Assembly (NCBI RefSeq): GCF_019891175.1 | Contig: NZ_CP072600.1 | Span: forward strand, 5,642,001 to 5,706,000 | Direction: 5' to 3' | Origin: Leptothermofonsia sichuanensis E412 | GTDB lineage: Bacteria > Cyanobacteriota > Cyanobacteriia > Leptolyngbyales > Leptolyngbyaceae | DNA: 64,000 nucleotides | In this document: one piece after another, positions 27,269 through 36,665 of the stretch | Numbering within the stretch: the first letter of the stretch is position 1 | How the letters are laid out: each line of letters opens with the position of its first letter | The notes under the pieces: generated by a model | Seen by the model: the letters and a program-made list of their open reading frames with translations, nothing else | What the model was told of the DNA's origin: nothing | The model's database searches: none | Position numbers and translations under genes: made by a program

Positions 27269-27463
27269 TTACTTAATTTCCTTATGCACTGTGTGCTTAT
27301 TGCAGTGCGGGCAAAACTTCTTCAGTTCGAGCCGTGCAGTGGTATTGCGTCGATTTTTCATCGTTGTATAGCGGGAGACACCGGGCGATCGCTTGTCGGG
27401 ATTGGTGCGACACTCGGTACATTCCAGCGTAATGATGATACGAACGCCCTTATTCTTAGCCAT
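27269..27463 (-). CDS. rpmG: 50S ribosomal protein L33
   Basis: A 64-residue zinc-ribbon L33. Cys pairs CTEC and CPHC (the C+ form that binds zinc) are present, with [34 protein letters not shown] and the C-terminal HTVHKEIK. It is the first gene of the rpmG-rpsR-rnb order, which recurs in cyanobacteria. Confidence 0.97.
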   Translation of the reverse strand: MAKNKGVRIIITLECTECRTNPDKRSPGVSRYTTMKNRRNTTARLELKKFCPHCNKHTVHKEIK

Positions 27464-27535
27464 AATCCTACAAATTCACAACCTACAAAGTCAAAAACTG
27501 GAAATCTTAGACGCAAACATCCATTATTTCACAAG

Positions 27536-28051
27536 CTATCGGCGTTGTGCAAATAATTTCTTCAGTTTAATATCCAGAGAGTAGCCCCGTCGGGTTTGCA
27601 CCAGCATGGTGTGGGCAACGCGATCGTGAAGTGCCTGTCGTCCCACTTCATCCAGAAACGCAAATCCACAGTCCACCAGCAGCGGCACCAGCCCAATCAG
27701 GATAAACCCGTTGGTAGGACTCAAATTGACCAGTCCAACAAAGACAAGCAGGGCACCCAGCCCCGCGATCGCTTCCCGTTTCAGCATCGCCTGAAGGGTT
27801 GGAGTTGAACCATATCTGAGTTCAGCCACTCGAATATCAAACGCCCACTGTCCCAGGCTTTGCCCCCTGTTTTTCTCCACCACCACTACCCGTAACCCCA
27901 GCCAGAGCAGCATAAAAAACCAGATATACAGATGGCTACCGCCAAACAGACTGAACAGCGAAACCAACCCAAAGTCTACTGCAAATGCAGCAACCCTGCG
28001 ATCCATTGGTACCCTGGGATAGCGGCGAGGCGGCTCCAGCTCATCAAACAT
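27536..28051 (-). CDS. RDD family membrane protein
   Basis: 171 residues with three hydrophobic segments (about 25-55, 95-115 and 118-135) and the RDD pattern: PRVPMDRRVAAFAVDFGLVS at the first helix (Arg then Asp) and the loop GQSLGQWAFDIRV before the second. RDD proteins are small integral membrane proteins, some associated with transport. Its role here is unknown. It lies 30 bp downstream of the low-complexity-tail membrane protein gene on the same strand, so the two are probably co-transcribed. Confidence 0.82.
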   Translation of the reverse strand: MFDELEPPRRYPRVPMDRRVAAFAVDFGLVSLFSLFGGSHLYIWFFMLLWLGLRVVVVEKNRGQSLGQWAFDIRVAELRYGSTPTLQAMLKREAIAGLGALLVFVGLVNLSPTNGFILIGLVPLLVDCGFAFLDEVGRQALHDRVAHTMLVQTRRGYSLDIKLKKLFAQRR

Positions 28052-28081
28052 GATTTCAGCCCCCGATTTACAGCCCCCGAT

Positions 28082-28966
28082 TTACAGTCCCCAAACGTCC
28101 TCCTCAGTCGTGGTTTCGGTAGATGCAGAATCGCCATTTGAGGAAGGCTCTGACTCCAGGGTAGACGAATCTTGCTCAGACGAAAACGGCTCCAGAGTAG
28201 AGTCCGAAACCTCTGGTTCATGAGGCTCTGGTTCATCAGATTTGGATAGGGGATGAGTTGGTTCAGCCGCTGGTTCAGATTCTGTTTCGGATTCAGGATC
28301 CAATTCTGGGTTTCCTGTGGCGGCTTGTTCAGCAATCCCTACGGATGGGGCAACGGCTGGTTCGGTCGGGGCTGCGACAATCATCGGCGGCAGGATTTGC
28401 TTGACCTGTAGTCCAACCAGGGAAAAGTTGCGCCGGATTTGCTCCAGGGGATAGGGAGGGGTTGCCGCAAATTCTGGATCTCTGTGCAGCATCACACTCA
28501 GGACACTGAAGGGCACCTGGGTAAAAAGGTTGATGGCAAGGAAGGCGATCGCTGCCACCAGCAAACCCAACACCCGCCAGCCTGAGGGAAAAAGCGCCAC
28601 CGGGGCTGCGATTGGGGCTAACTTATAGACTTGATAGAGCAGAAAAAACAGCAGCACAGGAACCCCAACTGCCAGGATCCGGTTACGCTGAGATTTAAAT
28701 AAGGTCAGCAATCTACGCTGGTCTTCCGTCAGTTGCTCTGGTTTGATAGCAACGGCTACCAGGCTAAAGATGTAGAACGGGCGTTGCCACTGCATCCATA
28801 ACACCGGTGCAATTCCAATGCCCCCCACCAAACATAGTTCAAACCATACCGGCAGTGTGGGATCCCCCACAGCAAAGCCCAACAGACAGACCTCTAACAG
28901 GATGGGAACGACTGCCAGACCAGCCAGATGGACCCATAGATACGGATCAGACCAGAAAGAACGCAT
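28082..28966 (-). CDS. low-complexity-tail membrane protein
   Basis: A 294-residue protein from ATG 28966. The first 190 residues contain about four to five membrane segments (LAGLAVVPILLEVCLLGFAV, LCLVGGIGIAPVLWMQ, ILAVGVPVLLFFLLYQVYKL, VLGLLVAAIAFLAINLFTQV). The WSDPYLWVHLAGLA start and VPFSVLSVMLHRD segment are typical of a cyanobacterial family. The last 95 residues are a Glu/Pro/Ser/Thr-rich acidic tail, probably cytoplasmic. Function unknown. It is in a pair with the RDD gene. Confidence 0.78.
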   Translation of the reverse strand: MRSFWSDPYLWVHLAGLAVVPILLEVCLLGFAVGDPTLPVWFELCLVGGIGIAPVLWMQWQRPFYIFSLVAVAIKPEQLTEDQRRLLTLFKSQRNRILAVGVPVLLFFLLYQVYKLAPIAAPVALFPSGWRVLGLLVAAIAFLAINLFTQVPFSVLSVMLHRDPEFAATPPYPLEQIRRNFSLVGLQVKQILPPMIVAAPTEPAVAPSVGIAEQAATGNPELDPESETESEPAAEPTHPLSKSDEPEPHEPEVSDSTLEPFSSEQDSSTLESEPSSNGDSASTETTTEEDVWGL

Positions 28967-29131
28967 AGCCAAACACCAATGGATGAAGCCCATGCCAAGT
29001 ATAAAACTTAGGGCTACGACGCGAGTTGTATTTTCATGGGATTCCCCTCCCTAATGAGCATTTACCGGAGACCATCTACTGGAGAATATCACTACCAGAG
29101 AACCTAAAATGGATCCAATATTCAAGCAGGA

Positions 29132-30364
29132 GTGGGCAGAACGATTGTGAAGGGTCTAAGCGAACAGTTCGGTGTAGATGAGAGAGACTTTTCCTGGAAA
29201 CTATGGATGCTCTTGCCCATCTATCCGTTTGGCAGGCGCCGCACAATCCGGCGAGAAGTGGTCAAAGACACGATCTGGACCTTTGAGCAGGTGCAGGGGA
29301 TTTTTTATGTTGTGGTCCCCATCCGCATGACCGTGGTTAAATTGCAGGCTGGAGGACTGCTGGTCTATGCGCCCGTTGCCCCTACGCCGGAGTGCATCCG
29401 ACTGCTGAAAGAACTGGTGCAGAAGCACGGGGATGTCCGGTACATCATCCTGCCAACGATTTCCGGGCTGGAACATAAGGTGTTTGTAGGACCCTTTGCC
29501 AGAAAATTTCCCCAGGCGGAGGTGTTTGTGGCACCGAACCAGTGGAGCTTTCCCCTCAATCTGCCATTGAGCTGGCTGGGGTTCCCTTCAGGACGGACCC
29601 ATATTCTGCCGGAAGACAGCAGCCAAACCCCATTTGCCGATGAGCTGGATTATGCCATTTTGGGGCCAATTCCGCTGGGTCCAGGGACGTTTGAGGAGGT
29701 TGCCTTTTTTCATCGGCGATCGCACACATTGCTGGTCACAGACTCGGTTGTTTCGATTCCTGAAACCCCTCCCGAAATTGTGCAACTGGATCCCTATCCG
29801 CTTCTATTCCATGCCAGGGATACCCTGTCTGATCAGGTTGAAGATAGCAAAGCGAACCGTCGCAAAGGCTGGCAACGCATTTCGCTATTTGCTTTCTACT
29901 TTCGTCCCAGTGCGGTCGAGACAATCCCCCTGGGGCAGGCTGCTCGCGATGCTCGCCATGCCCCGGATCGCTCCAGAAAAGCTTACTTTGGTTTGTTCCC
30001 ATTTAAGTGGAAAAAGGACTGGCTGCGATCGTTTGAGGCGCTCCGGGGCGATGGGCGGCTGCTGGTGGCACCAATCCTACAGACTCTTATTCTTAACCGG
30101 GCACCCCAGGAAACCCTGGATTGGGCTTATCATGTAGCCACATGGGATTTTCAACGGATTGTTCCCTGCCACTTTGATGCGCCGATTCAAGCCTCTCCCC
30201 AACAGTTTCGGCAGGCGTTTACCTTCCTTGAGCAGCAGCCTGCCATCCCGGAAGGTGCTTCCGGCAGTTTTTCCCTGCCTGAAGAAGACTTTGCCCTCTT
30301 AAAGGAAATCGATGAGAGCCTTAGCAAACGGCGAATTGTACCACCCCCTAAAGGGAAAGTCTAA
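29132..30364 (+). CDS. DUF4336 domain protein
   Basis: 410 residues starting at GTG 29132 (another in-frame GTG follows at 29147). It begins with DFSWKLWMLLPIYPFGRRRT and has the DUF4336 core with a metallo-beta-lactamase-like outline: WTFEQVQGIFYVVVPIRMTV, YAPVAPTPECIRLLKEL, VRYIILPTISGLEHKVFVGP and LLVTDSVVSIP. Classic HxHxDH ligands are not obvious, so catalysis is doubtful. The C-terminal part has VATWDFQRIVPCHFDAPI. Its role is unknown; family members are widespread in cyanobacteria and plants. It is divergent from the membrane protein gene at 28966. Confidence 0.8.
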   Translation: MGRTIVKGLSEQFGVDERDFSWKLWMLLPIYPFGRRRTIRREVVKDTIWTFEQVQGIFYVVVPIRMTVVKLQAGGLLVYAPVAPTPECIRLLKELVQKHGDVRYIILPTISGLEHKVFVGPFARKFPQAEVFVAPNQWSFPLNLPLSWLGFPSGRTHILPEDSSQTPFADELDYAILGPIPLGPGTFEEVAFFHRRSHTLLVTDSVVSIPETPPEIVQLDPYPLLFHARDTLSDQVEDSKANRRKGWQRISLFAFYFRPSAVETIPLGQAARDARHAPDRSRKAYFGLFPFKWKKDWLRSFEALRGDGRLLVAPILQTLILNRAPQETLDWAYHVATWDFQRIVPCHFDAPIQASPQQFRQAFTFLEQQPAIPEGASGSFSLPEEDFALLKEIDESLSKRRIVPPPKGKV

Positions 30365-30378
30365 GGGCTGACTCTGGC

Positions 30379-30636
30379 TCATTGATCTGTAGGGGGATTG
30401 GCGCTGAAGCGTTTGCTGATCCAGTTGATCGCGCCGCTCAAAATGGCACCTGCCATGAAAATACCGATAGCCGGAGTAAATACAGGTTCCCAAAGTTTGT
30501 ACCACAGATCCAACCCAAGGGGTACCCCTGCACTATGCCCAACCAGGGCGATCGCCAGCCAGACAAAACTGAGCAGGACTAAAAATAAATCTGCCATTAA
30601 TGCCAGATTCACCCACTGAAGAAGTTTATCTTTCAT
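30379..30636 (-). CDS. small two-TM membrane protein
   Basis: 85 residues from ATG 30636 (ATG 30642 also possible). Two hydrophobic helices (LALMADLFLVLLSFVWLAIA and PAIGIFMAGAILSGAINWI) are joined by a loop with GVPLGLDLWYKLWEPVF. The tail is SKRFSANPPTDQ. No family recognised. It lies between the DUF4336 gene (convergent, 14 bp) and the sugar kinase on the same strand. Confidence 0.6.
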   Translation of the reverse strand: MKDKLLQWVNLALMADLFLVLLSFVWLAIALVGHSAGVPLGLDLWYKLWEPVFTPAIGIFMAGAILSGAINWISKRFSANPPTDQ

Positions 30637-30708
30637 TGCCAACGCTCAAAACAGTACCTCAGAAAGTCTACCAGAGCAGAAATTCGATCCACCCAAACAG
30701 GGCAAATC

Positions 30709-31758
30709 TCAAAGTTCATTGAGTAGATCCTGGAGGGCGGCTTTCATTTCAACGGGGGTTGTGGTCGTGGTCCCAAACTGACGCACCACAATGCTGGCGG
30801 CCAGATTGCCCAAAACGGCGGCTTCCCAGGGGGAGGCACCTGCGGTGAGTCCTAAGGTTAAGGCCGCCACTACCGTATCTCCAGCTCCCGTGACATCAAA
30901 GACATCCGTGCGATTGAATGGCGGAATATGATACTCACTGCCATCGTGGCCAAACAAGCTCATGCCATCACTGCCGCGTGTGATCAGAATTTGTTGTGCC
31001 TGAGTGATCTTCAGGAGATCGCTTCCAGCCTGGCGAATGATTGCCTCATTGTCTGCTGCTTCCGACAGGTTGCCTAGAGGATAGCCAACGGCCAGTTCTG
31101 CTTCGGGCAGGTTAGGTGTAAAGATGGTTGCTCCAGGATAGTTTTTGAGGTGTTTCTGGCTATCCACAATCGTCAACGGATGGGCAAGAGCAGCCGCAAT
31201 CACAGGCTGGGTGAGCGTGCCATCACCATAATCAGAACAGACGATCGCATCTACAGATTTCACCTGCTGTCGGATGTAGTCAGCCAGTTGCCCCTGAAGC
31301 ACCGGGCTGGGAAGCTGGTCAGATTTGCGGTCGATGCGAACGATTTGCTGGGTCACGGACTGGCGAGAATGCCCAGAAATACGGGTTTTGGTAACCGTGG
31401 GGCGATCGCTATCCTCCAGTATCCCCTCTACATCAATTCCTTCTGCCTGAAAAATATTCCGTAGTGCCCGTCCCTGTTCATCCTTACCAACCAGACCCGC
31501 TACCTTAATCTGTGCCCCCAACCGGGCAAAGTTAAAAACGGCATTAGCGCCGCCCCCCGGTACCTGCTGGGTCCTGTCATGGCGGATGATCAGGACGGGA
31601 GCTTCCCGCGAAATGCGCTCAACCTGCCCAGTCAGAAACTCATCTAACTCCAGATCGCCTACGACCAGGACGTGCCCCTGATGGAAGCGATCGAGTAGCT
31701 CAAACAGGCGATCGGCGGAAGCCTGTAACTTTTCAGCAAAGGTAGTAGCAGATACCAT
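30709..31758 (-). CDS. PfkB-family sugar kinase, heptose-7-phosphate kinase type
   Basis: 349 residues resembling the kinase half of HldE/RfaE, which phosphorylates D-glycero-D-manno-heptose 7-phosphate for LPS heptose. Signs are VLVVGDLELDEFLTG at the N-terminus, QQVPGGGANAVFNFARLG, VAGLVGKDEQGRALRNIF, KTRISGHSRQSVTQQIVRID, and the PfkB ATP/anion-hole motif DVTGAGDTVVAALTLG with catalytic Asp. The usual DxYxxG of HldE reads DLELDEF here, so the true substrate may differ. The adenylyltransferase half is absent. No LPS genes are adjacent. Confidence 0.82.
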   Translation of the reverse strand: MVSATTFAEKLQASADRLFELLDRFHQGHVLVVGDLELDEFLTGQVERISREAPVLIIRHDRTQQVPGGGANAVFNFARLGAQIKVAGLVGKDEQGRALRNIFQAEGIDVEGILEDSDRPTVTKTRISGHSRQSVTQQIVRIDRKSDQLPSPVLQGQLADYIRQQVKSVDAIVCSDYGDGTLTQPVIAAALAHPLTIVDSQKHLKNYPGATIFTPNLPEAELAVGYPLGNLSEAADNEAIIRQAGSDLLKITQAQQILITRGSDGMSLFGHDGSEYHIPPFNRTDVFDVTGAGDTVVAALTLGLTAGASPWEAAVLGNLAASIVVRQFGTTTTTPVEMKAALQDLLNEL

Positions 31759-31909
31759 AGCCCTGTATTAAAAGCTCTGTACTACAAGAAAAAAACTTTC
31801 AGATGTTTTTATAAGTACAGACGATAACAGCGTTTGGCTGGTTTGCGTTGCCAACAGCCCCTCAACTTCGTTAGGCTTTTGCTGGGAGATTCATCGAGTG
31901 GAGATACCT

Positions 31910-32194
31910 ATGCCAAAAGCTGTTTGGAATGGTGCTGTTCTTGCCGAAAGTGACCAGTGCGAAGTTGTTGAAGGGAATTACTACTTTCCCCCCGATGCGA
32001 TTAAGCAAGAATACTTCAAAGATAGTGACACCCATACTACCTGTGGCTGGAAGGGAGTTGCCAGCTATTACACCATTGAAGTGGATGGGCAGGTCAATCA
32101 AGATGCTGCCTGGTATTATCCGGAACCCAAGGAAGCTGCCAGGAAGATTGCGGGCTATGTTGCCTTCTGGAAAGGGGTGAAGGTAGAGAGGTAG
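31910..32194 (+). CDS. DUF427 domain protein
   Basis: A 94-residue single-domain protein of the DUF427 family: KAVWNGAVLAESDQCEVVEG, NYYFPPDAIKQEYF, TTCGWKGVASYYTIEVDG, DAAWYYPEPKEAARKIAGYV and FWKGVKVER. The family is a small beta-tent fold with conserved Trp, Tyr and Cys but no established activity. I chose ATG 31910; GTG 31898 is in frame four codons earlier. It is divergent from the sugar kinase. Confidence 0.9.
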   Translation: MPKAVWNGAVLAESDQCEVVEGNYYFPPDAIKQEYFKDSDTHTTCGWKGVASYYTIEVDGQVNQDAAWYYPEPKEAARKIAGYVAFWKGVKVER

Positions 32195-32201
32195 GAAAGG
32201 G

Positions 32202-32345
32202 TGGTACAGCAGGGGACAGGGAACAGGGGACAGGGAACAGGGGATAGGGAACAGGGGATAGGGAAGAAAGGATGGCAGGATAAGGCTCTGAGCTTTCTAA
32301 GCTGTCCTGATCTGGATGGCTACCGCTATGCTATCCAGCACCCGT
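32202..32345. repeat. dispersed spacer repeat, family B, expanded
   Basis: Opens with an iterated 14-16 bp unit, GGGGACAGGGAACA (then GGGGATAGGGAACA), about four times. It continues with AAGGATGGCAGGATAAGG, GAGCTTTC, TGTCCTGATCTGGATGGCTA and CCGCTATGCTATCC. It overlaps the presumed end of the kinase pseudogene. Confidence 0.65.
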
Positions 32346-33465
32346 GCTACGACTGAGCGATCGCAGTAGCCAACTCAGCCCAGCCATTAACAGGGTTGGA
32401 ATTAACCAGACGGAAATCAGACGGTTTCTGGCAATCTGCTCTAAATCCCAATGCTGACCTGTATCATGACGAACCCGGAGAGTTTCTCCCTGAACGATCG
32501 CTCTGGGCATCAGCAGGTGCTGGGAGGGCGATAATCTGCATACTCAATTTCAAGCCCTGTCCATTCATTTAACTCGTCACACAACCACTGAATTTCCGCG
32601 CGATTCCCAGCAATATAAAAGGAGTCTGTCTCTAGAGAGGCTGTGAGGCAGCTAAAGTTCAAACGGTAATTGGGTAGGGCTTCAGGTCCTGCATGAAGGG
32701 CTTTGAGTTTTCTTGGAGCAACCTTAACAGACCCCTTTGAGCCATCTGTAGTAACATCAGTCAAAATTGAGCTGGCCTGCCGTTTCAGGCTAATTTTGTA
32801 GGTTGGAGAATGCACCTCACGTTGTTTGGAAAATAGCTGATATCCGATGGGAATTGCGATCAAAATGCACACAAACCAGACGAAAAACCCTATCCATCCT
32901 AAATAAGCGATAAATAAAAAGAAGCTAAACAAACTACTGCCGCATCCCAAACAGCCCGAAGGCGAAAGGCTGTTTTTTTGCATGTCAATTTTTTGATTAC
33001 CAAATTTATTGGTGGGTACAGATATTTCAAGTGCTGTCGGGGTTTTCCAAAGCTGGATTCTGGAGCTTGGACGCTCCATCTCCAGTGAAAACGGCTGAAC
33101 AGCAGGATAAATTAGCCTTCTCTGAAAGTTTTGCTGTAAAGGGTGAATGGCTTCATGGGCTGAAGCGGGTCTTTTAGAAGCATCAGGATGGGTCAACTAC
33201 CGAAGCCATTGAATAAAAGGGTGGCTCAGCGTCACAAATGGCTCAAACTCAATTTGCAAATTTTTTTGCGGCAGGTTGGCTGGATCTTGACCAGTTGCCA
33301 GATAAATCAGCGTTGCGCCCACACTGAACAAATCAGAGGCAGGCAGCGATCGCCCGCCAAATTGTTCTGGCGGCATGTAGCCATAGGTACCAACAACAGT
33401 CATAGTGCCCCCATGCTGGGCAGTTTGAACCGAACCAAAATCGACCAGATAAACCTGTCCAGGAC

Positions 33466-34530
33466 CTAAGTACAGGACAAAAGTTTGAGATTGTCCAAGA
33501 ACTCATCTAATTTATGGTCAAGATTAACGAGTAGGTTGTGCAAGTAATCTAAGCCATATCGGAATAGACTCTGGGCTTTGCGCCCATGGGACTTGAGTTG
33601 AATCGTTTTGTGCGCCTGCCGCCACACCCCCGTTCGCATCACCCAACATAACGCCAATGTGAGGAGCGCAAAGAGCTTGCGGACTCGGTAGTCATCAATA
33701 AAATGGGTCGCTTCGAGGCAGAAGCCCCGAGTTTTGAACGCACCGAACAGGGTTTCTAAATTCCACCGCAGGGCGTAATCTTTGAGGGCTGAATGGGGTG
33801 AATGGTTGGTGACCAAAATCAGTAATTCCTGGGTGTCAAGCCGCAGACCAACGACATACACCCAATGTCCCCACACTTGACGGCGTTTGCGTAAAATCTT
33901 GGTTTCACCCGCTTTGAGATCGGCAAAGAGGACGCGGCCATTCAGGGCTTTGCTGCCATCACTGAGCGTTTCAGTTTCGCGAATCCGCCCCCGAAACGGG
34001 ATTGGCTCATCTTCGAGCAAATAGCCAATCCACTCCCGCCCAACAAATTCGCGGTCGCTCGTCAGGCACCGCAGGCGGACATCCTCGCCAAAAATCGTGA
34101 AGAATTCGTTGAGCAAATCGATGCGCTCTTGGGTGTTGGAATTGCCGCGGTTGTCCAGCATCAGAAACACCACCGGAAAGGAAATACCCTGATGGCAAAT
34201 GCCCAGGGTGAGAATGTTGAAAACGCTACCGCCAAAGCTCCATTCGGTGCGGTCTATGGCGAGCACCCAAGGCTGCGGGATCCCCATCAGGCAGACCACG
34301 GCACGGGCAATCGCCGCATAATCGAGATCAAAGTCGCTAAAGAAGCGCTGGAGACGCTTGTAGTTCGACGGAATTTGGGCGGAACCACAAAAGCTAGCAG
34401 CCAATTCGCTCAGATTCACCGTACGGGTTCGTAGCAGGGCGATCAGAAATTGAGCCACAAATGCCAGCCGCGCACCATGCCAACCGAGGAGGGGCTGCAA
34501 AACTTGGCGAAATTCGGTAATCTGTTGCAT
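33466..34530 (-). CDS. IS4-family DDE transposase
   Basis: 354 residues. The N-terminal part is DNA-binding (LLRTRTVNLSELAASFCGS, YKRLQRFFSDFDLD). The first catalytic Asp lies in WVLAIDRTEWSFGG, the second in LTSDREFVGREWI, and the Glu in the YREK-like region ALRWNLETLFGAFKTRGFCLE, the hallmark of IS4 transposases. It appears intact. The last residues (KLLSCT) are encoded inside the left terminal repeat. The start is ATG 34530, with about 100 bp to the right end of the element. Confidence 0.93.
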   Translation of the reverse strand: MQQITEFRQVLQPLLGWHGARLAFVAQFLIALLRTRTVNLSELAASFCGSAQIPSNYKRLQRFFSDFDLDYAAIARAVVCLMGIPQPWVLAIDRTEWSFGGSVFNILTLGICHQGISFPVVFLMLDNRGNSNTQERIDLLNEFFTIFGEDVRLRCLTSDREFVGREWIGYLLEDEPIPFRGRIRETETLSDGSKALNGRVLFADLKAGETKILRKRRQVWGHWVYVVGLRLDTQELLILVTNHSPHSALKDYALRWNLETLFGAFKTRGFCLEATHFIDDYRVRKLFALLTLALCWVMRTGVWRQAHKTIQLKSHGRKAQSLFRYGLDYLHNLLVNLDHKLDEFLDNLKLLSCT

Positions 34531-34630
34531 GGGGGTCTCGTTGGTTTGTTGTTATTCCTAGGAAACCCCTTCCCGCCTAAGTTTTCAACCCTCTGTGTGC
34601 CTCAATTGACAAGTTTTGTCCTGTACTGAG
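33466..34630 (-). mobile_element. IS4-like insertion sequence, complete
   Basis: 1,165 bp. Outer ends CTAAGTACAGGACAAAA and, on the other strand, CTCAGTACAGGACAAAA are inverted repeats. It is flanked by the 9-bp direct repeat GTCCAGGAC (33457-33465 and 34631-34639). Nine-base duplications fit IS4-type elements. It carries one full-length transposase gene, whose TAG stop is formed by the terminal CTA of the left end. The intact ends, duplication and gene suggest a fairly recent insertion. Confidence 0.93.
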
Positions 34631-35230
34631 GTCCAGGACTATTACCACTGCGGTTTCTGAGCAGGATATTGCTGGGTTTGATGTCCCGATGAATGACCGA
34701 TGGTTGACGGTTGTGTAAGTATTCCAGTACTTCCAACAATTGCGTGGCGATTTCCTTCAACTCTGTTTCGCTGAAGGTGCAGCCACACTCCACCCACTCC
34801 CGCAGCGATCGCGCTTCAATGTAACTTTGCACCAGAGCAAACCCTTGGCCCAGTTCCGTCGCTACCTCAAAAGAATCGAAATAGCGAGGAATAGCTGGAT
34901 GGTCCAGGGATCGCAGCGTTTCTGCTTCTCGCTCAAACAGCTTCAAATCATCCCAGGTAAAGTCGGGACCAAACAACAGTAATTTGATCACAACTGGTGA
35001 CTCAGTTTGTAAATCTCTTGCCAGAAAGGTTCTCCGACCTGTCTGGCGACCGAGTAAAGACTCAATTTGATAGCGATCGTGCAATTTTTGTCTGATCAGT
35101 TGTTCCATTGATCCAATACCTGGGTTGGATTTTAGATTTTAGATTTTGGATTTGCGTTCGTGCTGCTTTCTATTAACGATTAACAACTAACAACAACTAA
35201 CAACTTTTCTCCCCCCTTACTCCTCACCCT

Positions 35231-36463
35231 TCACTTTCCACTCTCTACCTGTCCTACAATTCGTTTTAGATCAACCCCAGTAGCCTGATTGAACTGCTCC
35301 AGAAAAGCAGCCAGTTTAGTCGCCTGCGTCCCATTTTTAGCGTCAATTACAGTCACATCTGATACGGCAATTTTGGGAACACCCGCCGCCATCATCTGCA
35401 TTAGCACACCGATTTTTTGATAGAGAAACACCTCACGGGCATCCGTACCCGCCGATCGCCAAACTTCCCCTAAGCGCTGCAATCCAAGGGCCTGGGCTTC
35501 TCCGTTTTCAATGATTTTGGCAGCGTTGCCTTTTGCCTCAGCCATTGCTCGGTGACACTTTGCCTCAGCCGGTGCCAGCACATCGGCTTGCAATCGTTGT
35601 TCGGTTTCAACAATGCGGGCAGTTTCAACTTTGATTTCTGCTTCTACTTCAGCAATCTGGGCTGCTGCGATCGATTCAACTTCTGTGACGAGAGCCGCCC
35701 GTTTGGTCAGGGCATCTCTGACTCCTTTAGTCGCTTCGATTTTGGCAATTTCTTCATCACGCAATAGCTCACGCAGAGCCGTTTCACATTCATTCGCCGA
35801 TGCTTTGACAATTGACTCTGCTTTTGCTTGAGCCTCTGCGATGCGGGCATCCCGAATCAGTTCAGCCTGTTGTTTGCGCCCAATACTGTCCAGATAGCCC
35901 ACATCATCCGAAATAGTTTGGATTTGCAGGCTGTCCAGCATCAGACCTAACTGTTGTAAATCCTCTTCTGCCTCTTCCAGCAAACTCCGTGCAAATGCAA
36001 TTTGGTCCCCGTTCGCTTCTTCAGGCGTGAGACTCGCCAGTACTCCCCGTAGGTTTCCTTCCAGGGTTTCTTTGGCTAACTTTTCAATTTGAGCGCGGCT
36101 TTTTCCCAATAGACGCTCAATAGCATTATGGATTGTCGGCTCGGTACCAGCAATCTTAATATTGGCGACTCCTGTCACCGTCAGCGGAATCCCCCCTTTG
36201 CTGTAAGCTCCCACCACCTTAAGATCAATAATCATGTTGGTGAGATCCATACGGAAGGTCCTTTCCAGGAGGGGTATCTGAAGACTGCTTCCTCCCTTTA
36301 CCAGCCGATAACCAACCGTGTTGCCATCGGGTAAACGAGTTGAGGTGCCTGCAAAAATCAACACCTCTGAGGGTTGACAAATGTAGTAGAGATTACGAAT
36401 CACAAACCAGGCACTACCAGTTCCCAACCCTAATGCACCTAATAAGGCAATCAATACTTCCAT
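35231..36463 (-). CDS. SPFH/flotillin-like membrane protein (A)
   Basis: 410 residues. An N-terminal hydrophobic segment (EVLIALLGALGLGTGSAWFV), then NLYYICQPSEVLIFAGT, lead into an SPFH/band-7 domain (about 30-200: YRLVKGGSSLQIPLLERTFRM, AYSKGGIPLTVTGVANIKIA, KETLEGNLRGVLASLTPEEAN). A long Ala/Glu-rich coiled coil follows (about 205-345: AEAQAKAESIVKASANECE, AAQIAEVEAEIKVETARIVE) and a C-terminal assembly helix. Flotillins oligomerise on the inner membrane and organise membrane domains. ATG 36463 is preferred to the longer frame at 36493. A paralogue lies 283 bp upstream on the same strand. Confidence 0.88.
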   Translation of the reverse strand: MEVLIALLGALGLGTGSAWFVIRNLYYICQPSEVLIFAGTSTRLPDGNTVGYRLVKGGSSLQIPLLERTFRMDLTNMIIDLKVVGAYSKGGIPLTVTGVANIKIAGTEPTIHNAIERLLGKSRAQIEKLAKETLEGNLRGVLASLTPEEANGDQIAFARSLLEEAEEDLQQLGLMLDSLQIQTISDDVGYLDSIGRKQQAELIRDARIAEAQAKAESIVKASANECETALRELLRDEEIAKIEATKGVRDALTKRAALVTEVESIAAAQIAEVEAEIKVETARIVETEQRLQADVLAPAEAKCHRAMAEAKGNAAKIIENGEAQALGLQRLGEVWRSAGTDAREVFLYQKIGVLMQMMAAGVPKIAVSDVTVIDAKNGTQATKLAAFLEQFNQATGVDLKRIVGQVESGK

Positions 36464-36665
36464 AAAATTGATGCTCCTTCTATCATTTTGCAATGCTCTA
36501 TAGCAGTCCTAAATCAGTTGTGAGAGTAAGAGGCTTTGTGAGAAAGGATTCCTGGGGAATCCTTTCTCACAATCCAGATAGGATCGCTATGTCACCCCAT
36601 TACTCTCCCACTTCCCCATTCTTTTCTCCTGACTTCTGACTTCTGACTCCTGTCACTCACCCCTG

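Larger units (their letters stand above)
32331..35108 (-). pseudogene. serine/threonine protein kinase, disrupted
   Basis: A eukaryotic-type kinase gene broken three ways. Residues 1-160 (34650-35108) hold LLGRQTGRRTFLARD, VVIKLL and HRDIKPSNILL. An IS (33466-34630) with 9-bp target duplication then splits it. Joining across one duplication restores NSPGQVYLVDFGSVQTA in frame, with DFG. After GTYGYMPPEQFGG (activation end) and HPFIQWLR, an in-frame TAG (33197-33199) precedes LTHPDASKRPASAHEA. The C-terminal part has two hydrophobic segments and ends ELNEWTGLEIEYADYRPPS. A -1/+1 shift near 32515-32530 would continue into a plausible frame (PRAIVQGETLRVRHDTGQHW, one TM) ending at 32331. It is downstream of the SPFH genes on the same strand and may once have been their last operon member. 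Confidence 0.88.

Noticed and set aside
33466-34630. IS as possible carrier of extra genes.
   Set aside because: Only the transposase fits between the terminal repeats; no passenger gene.
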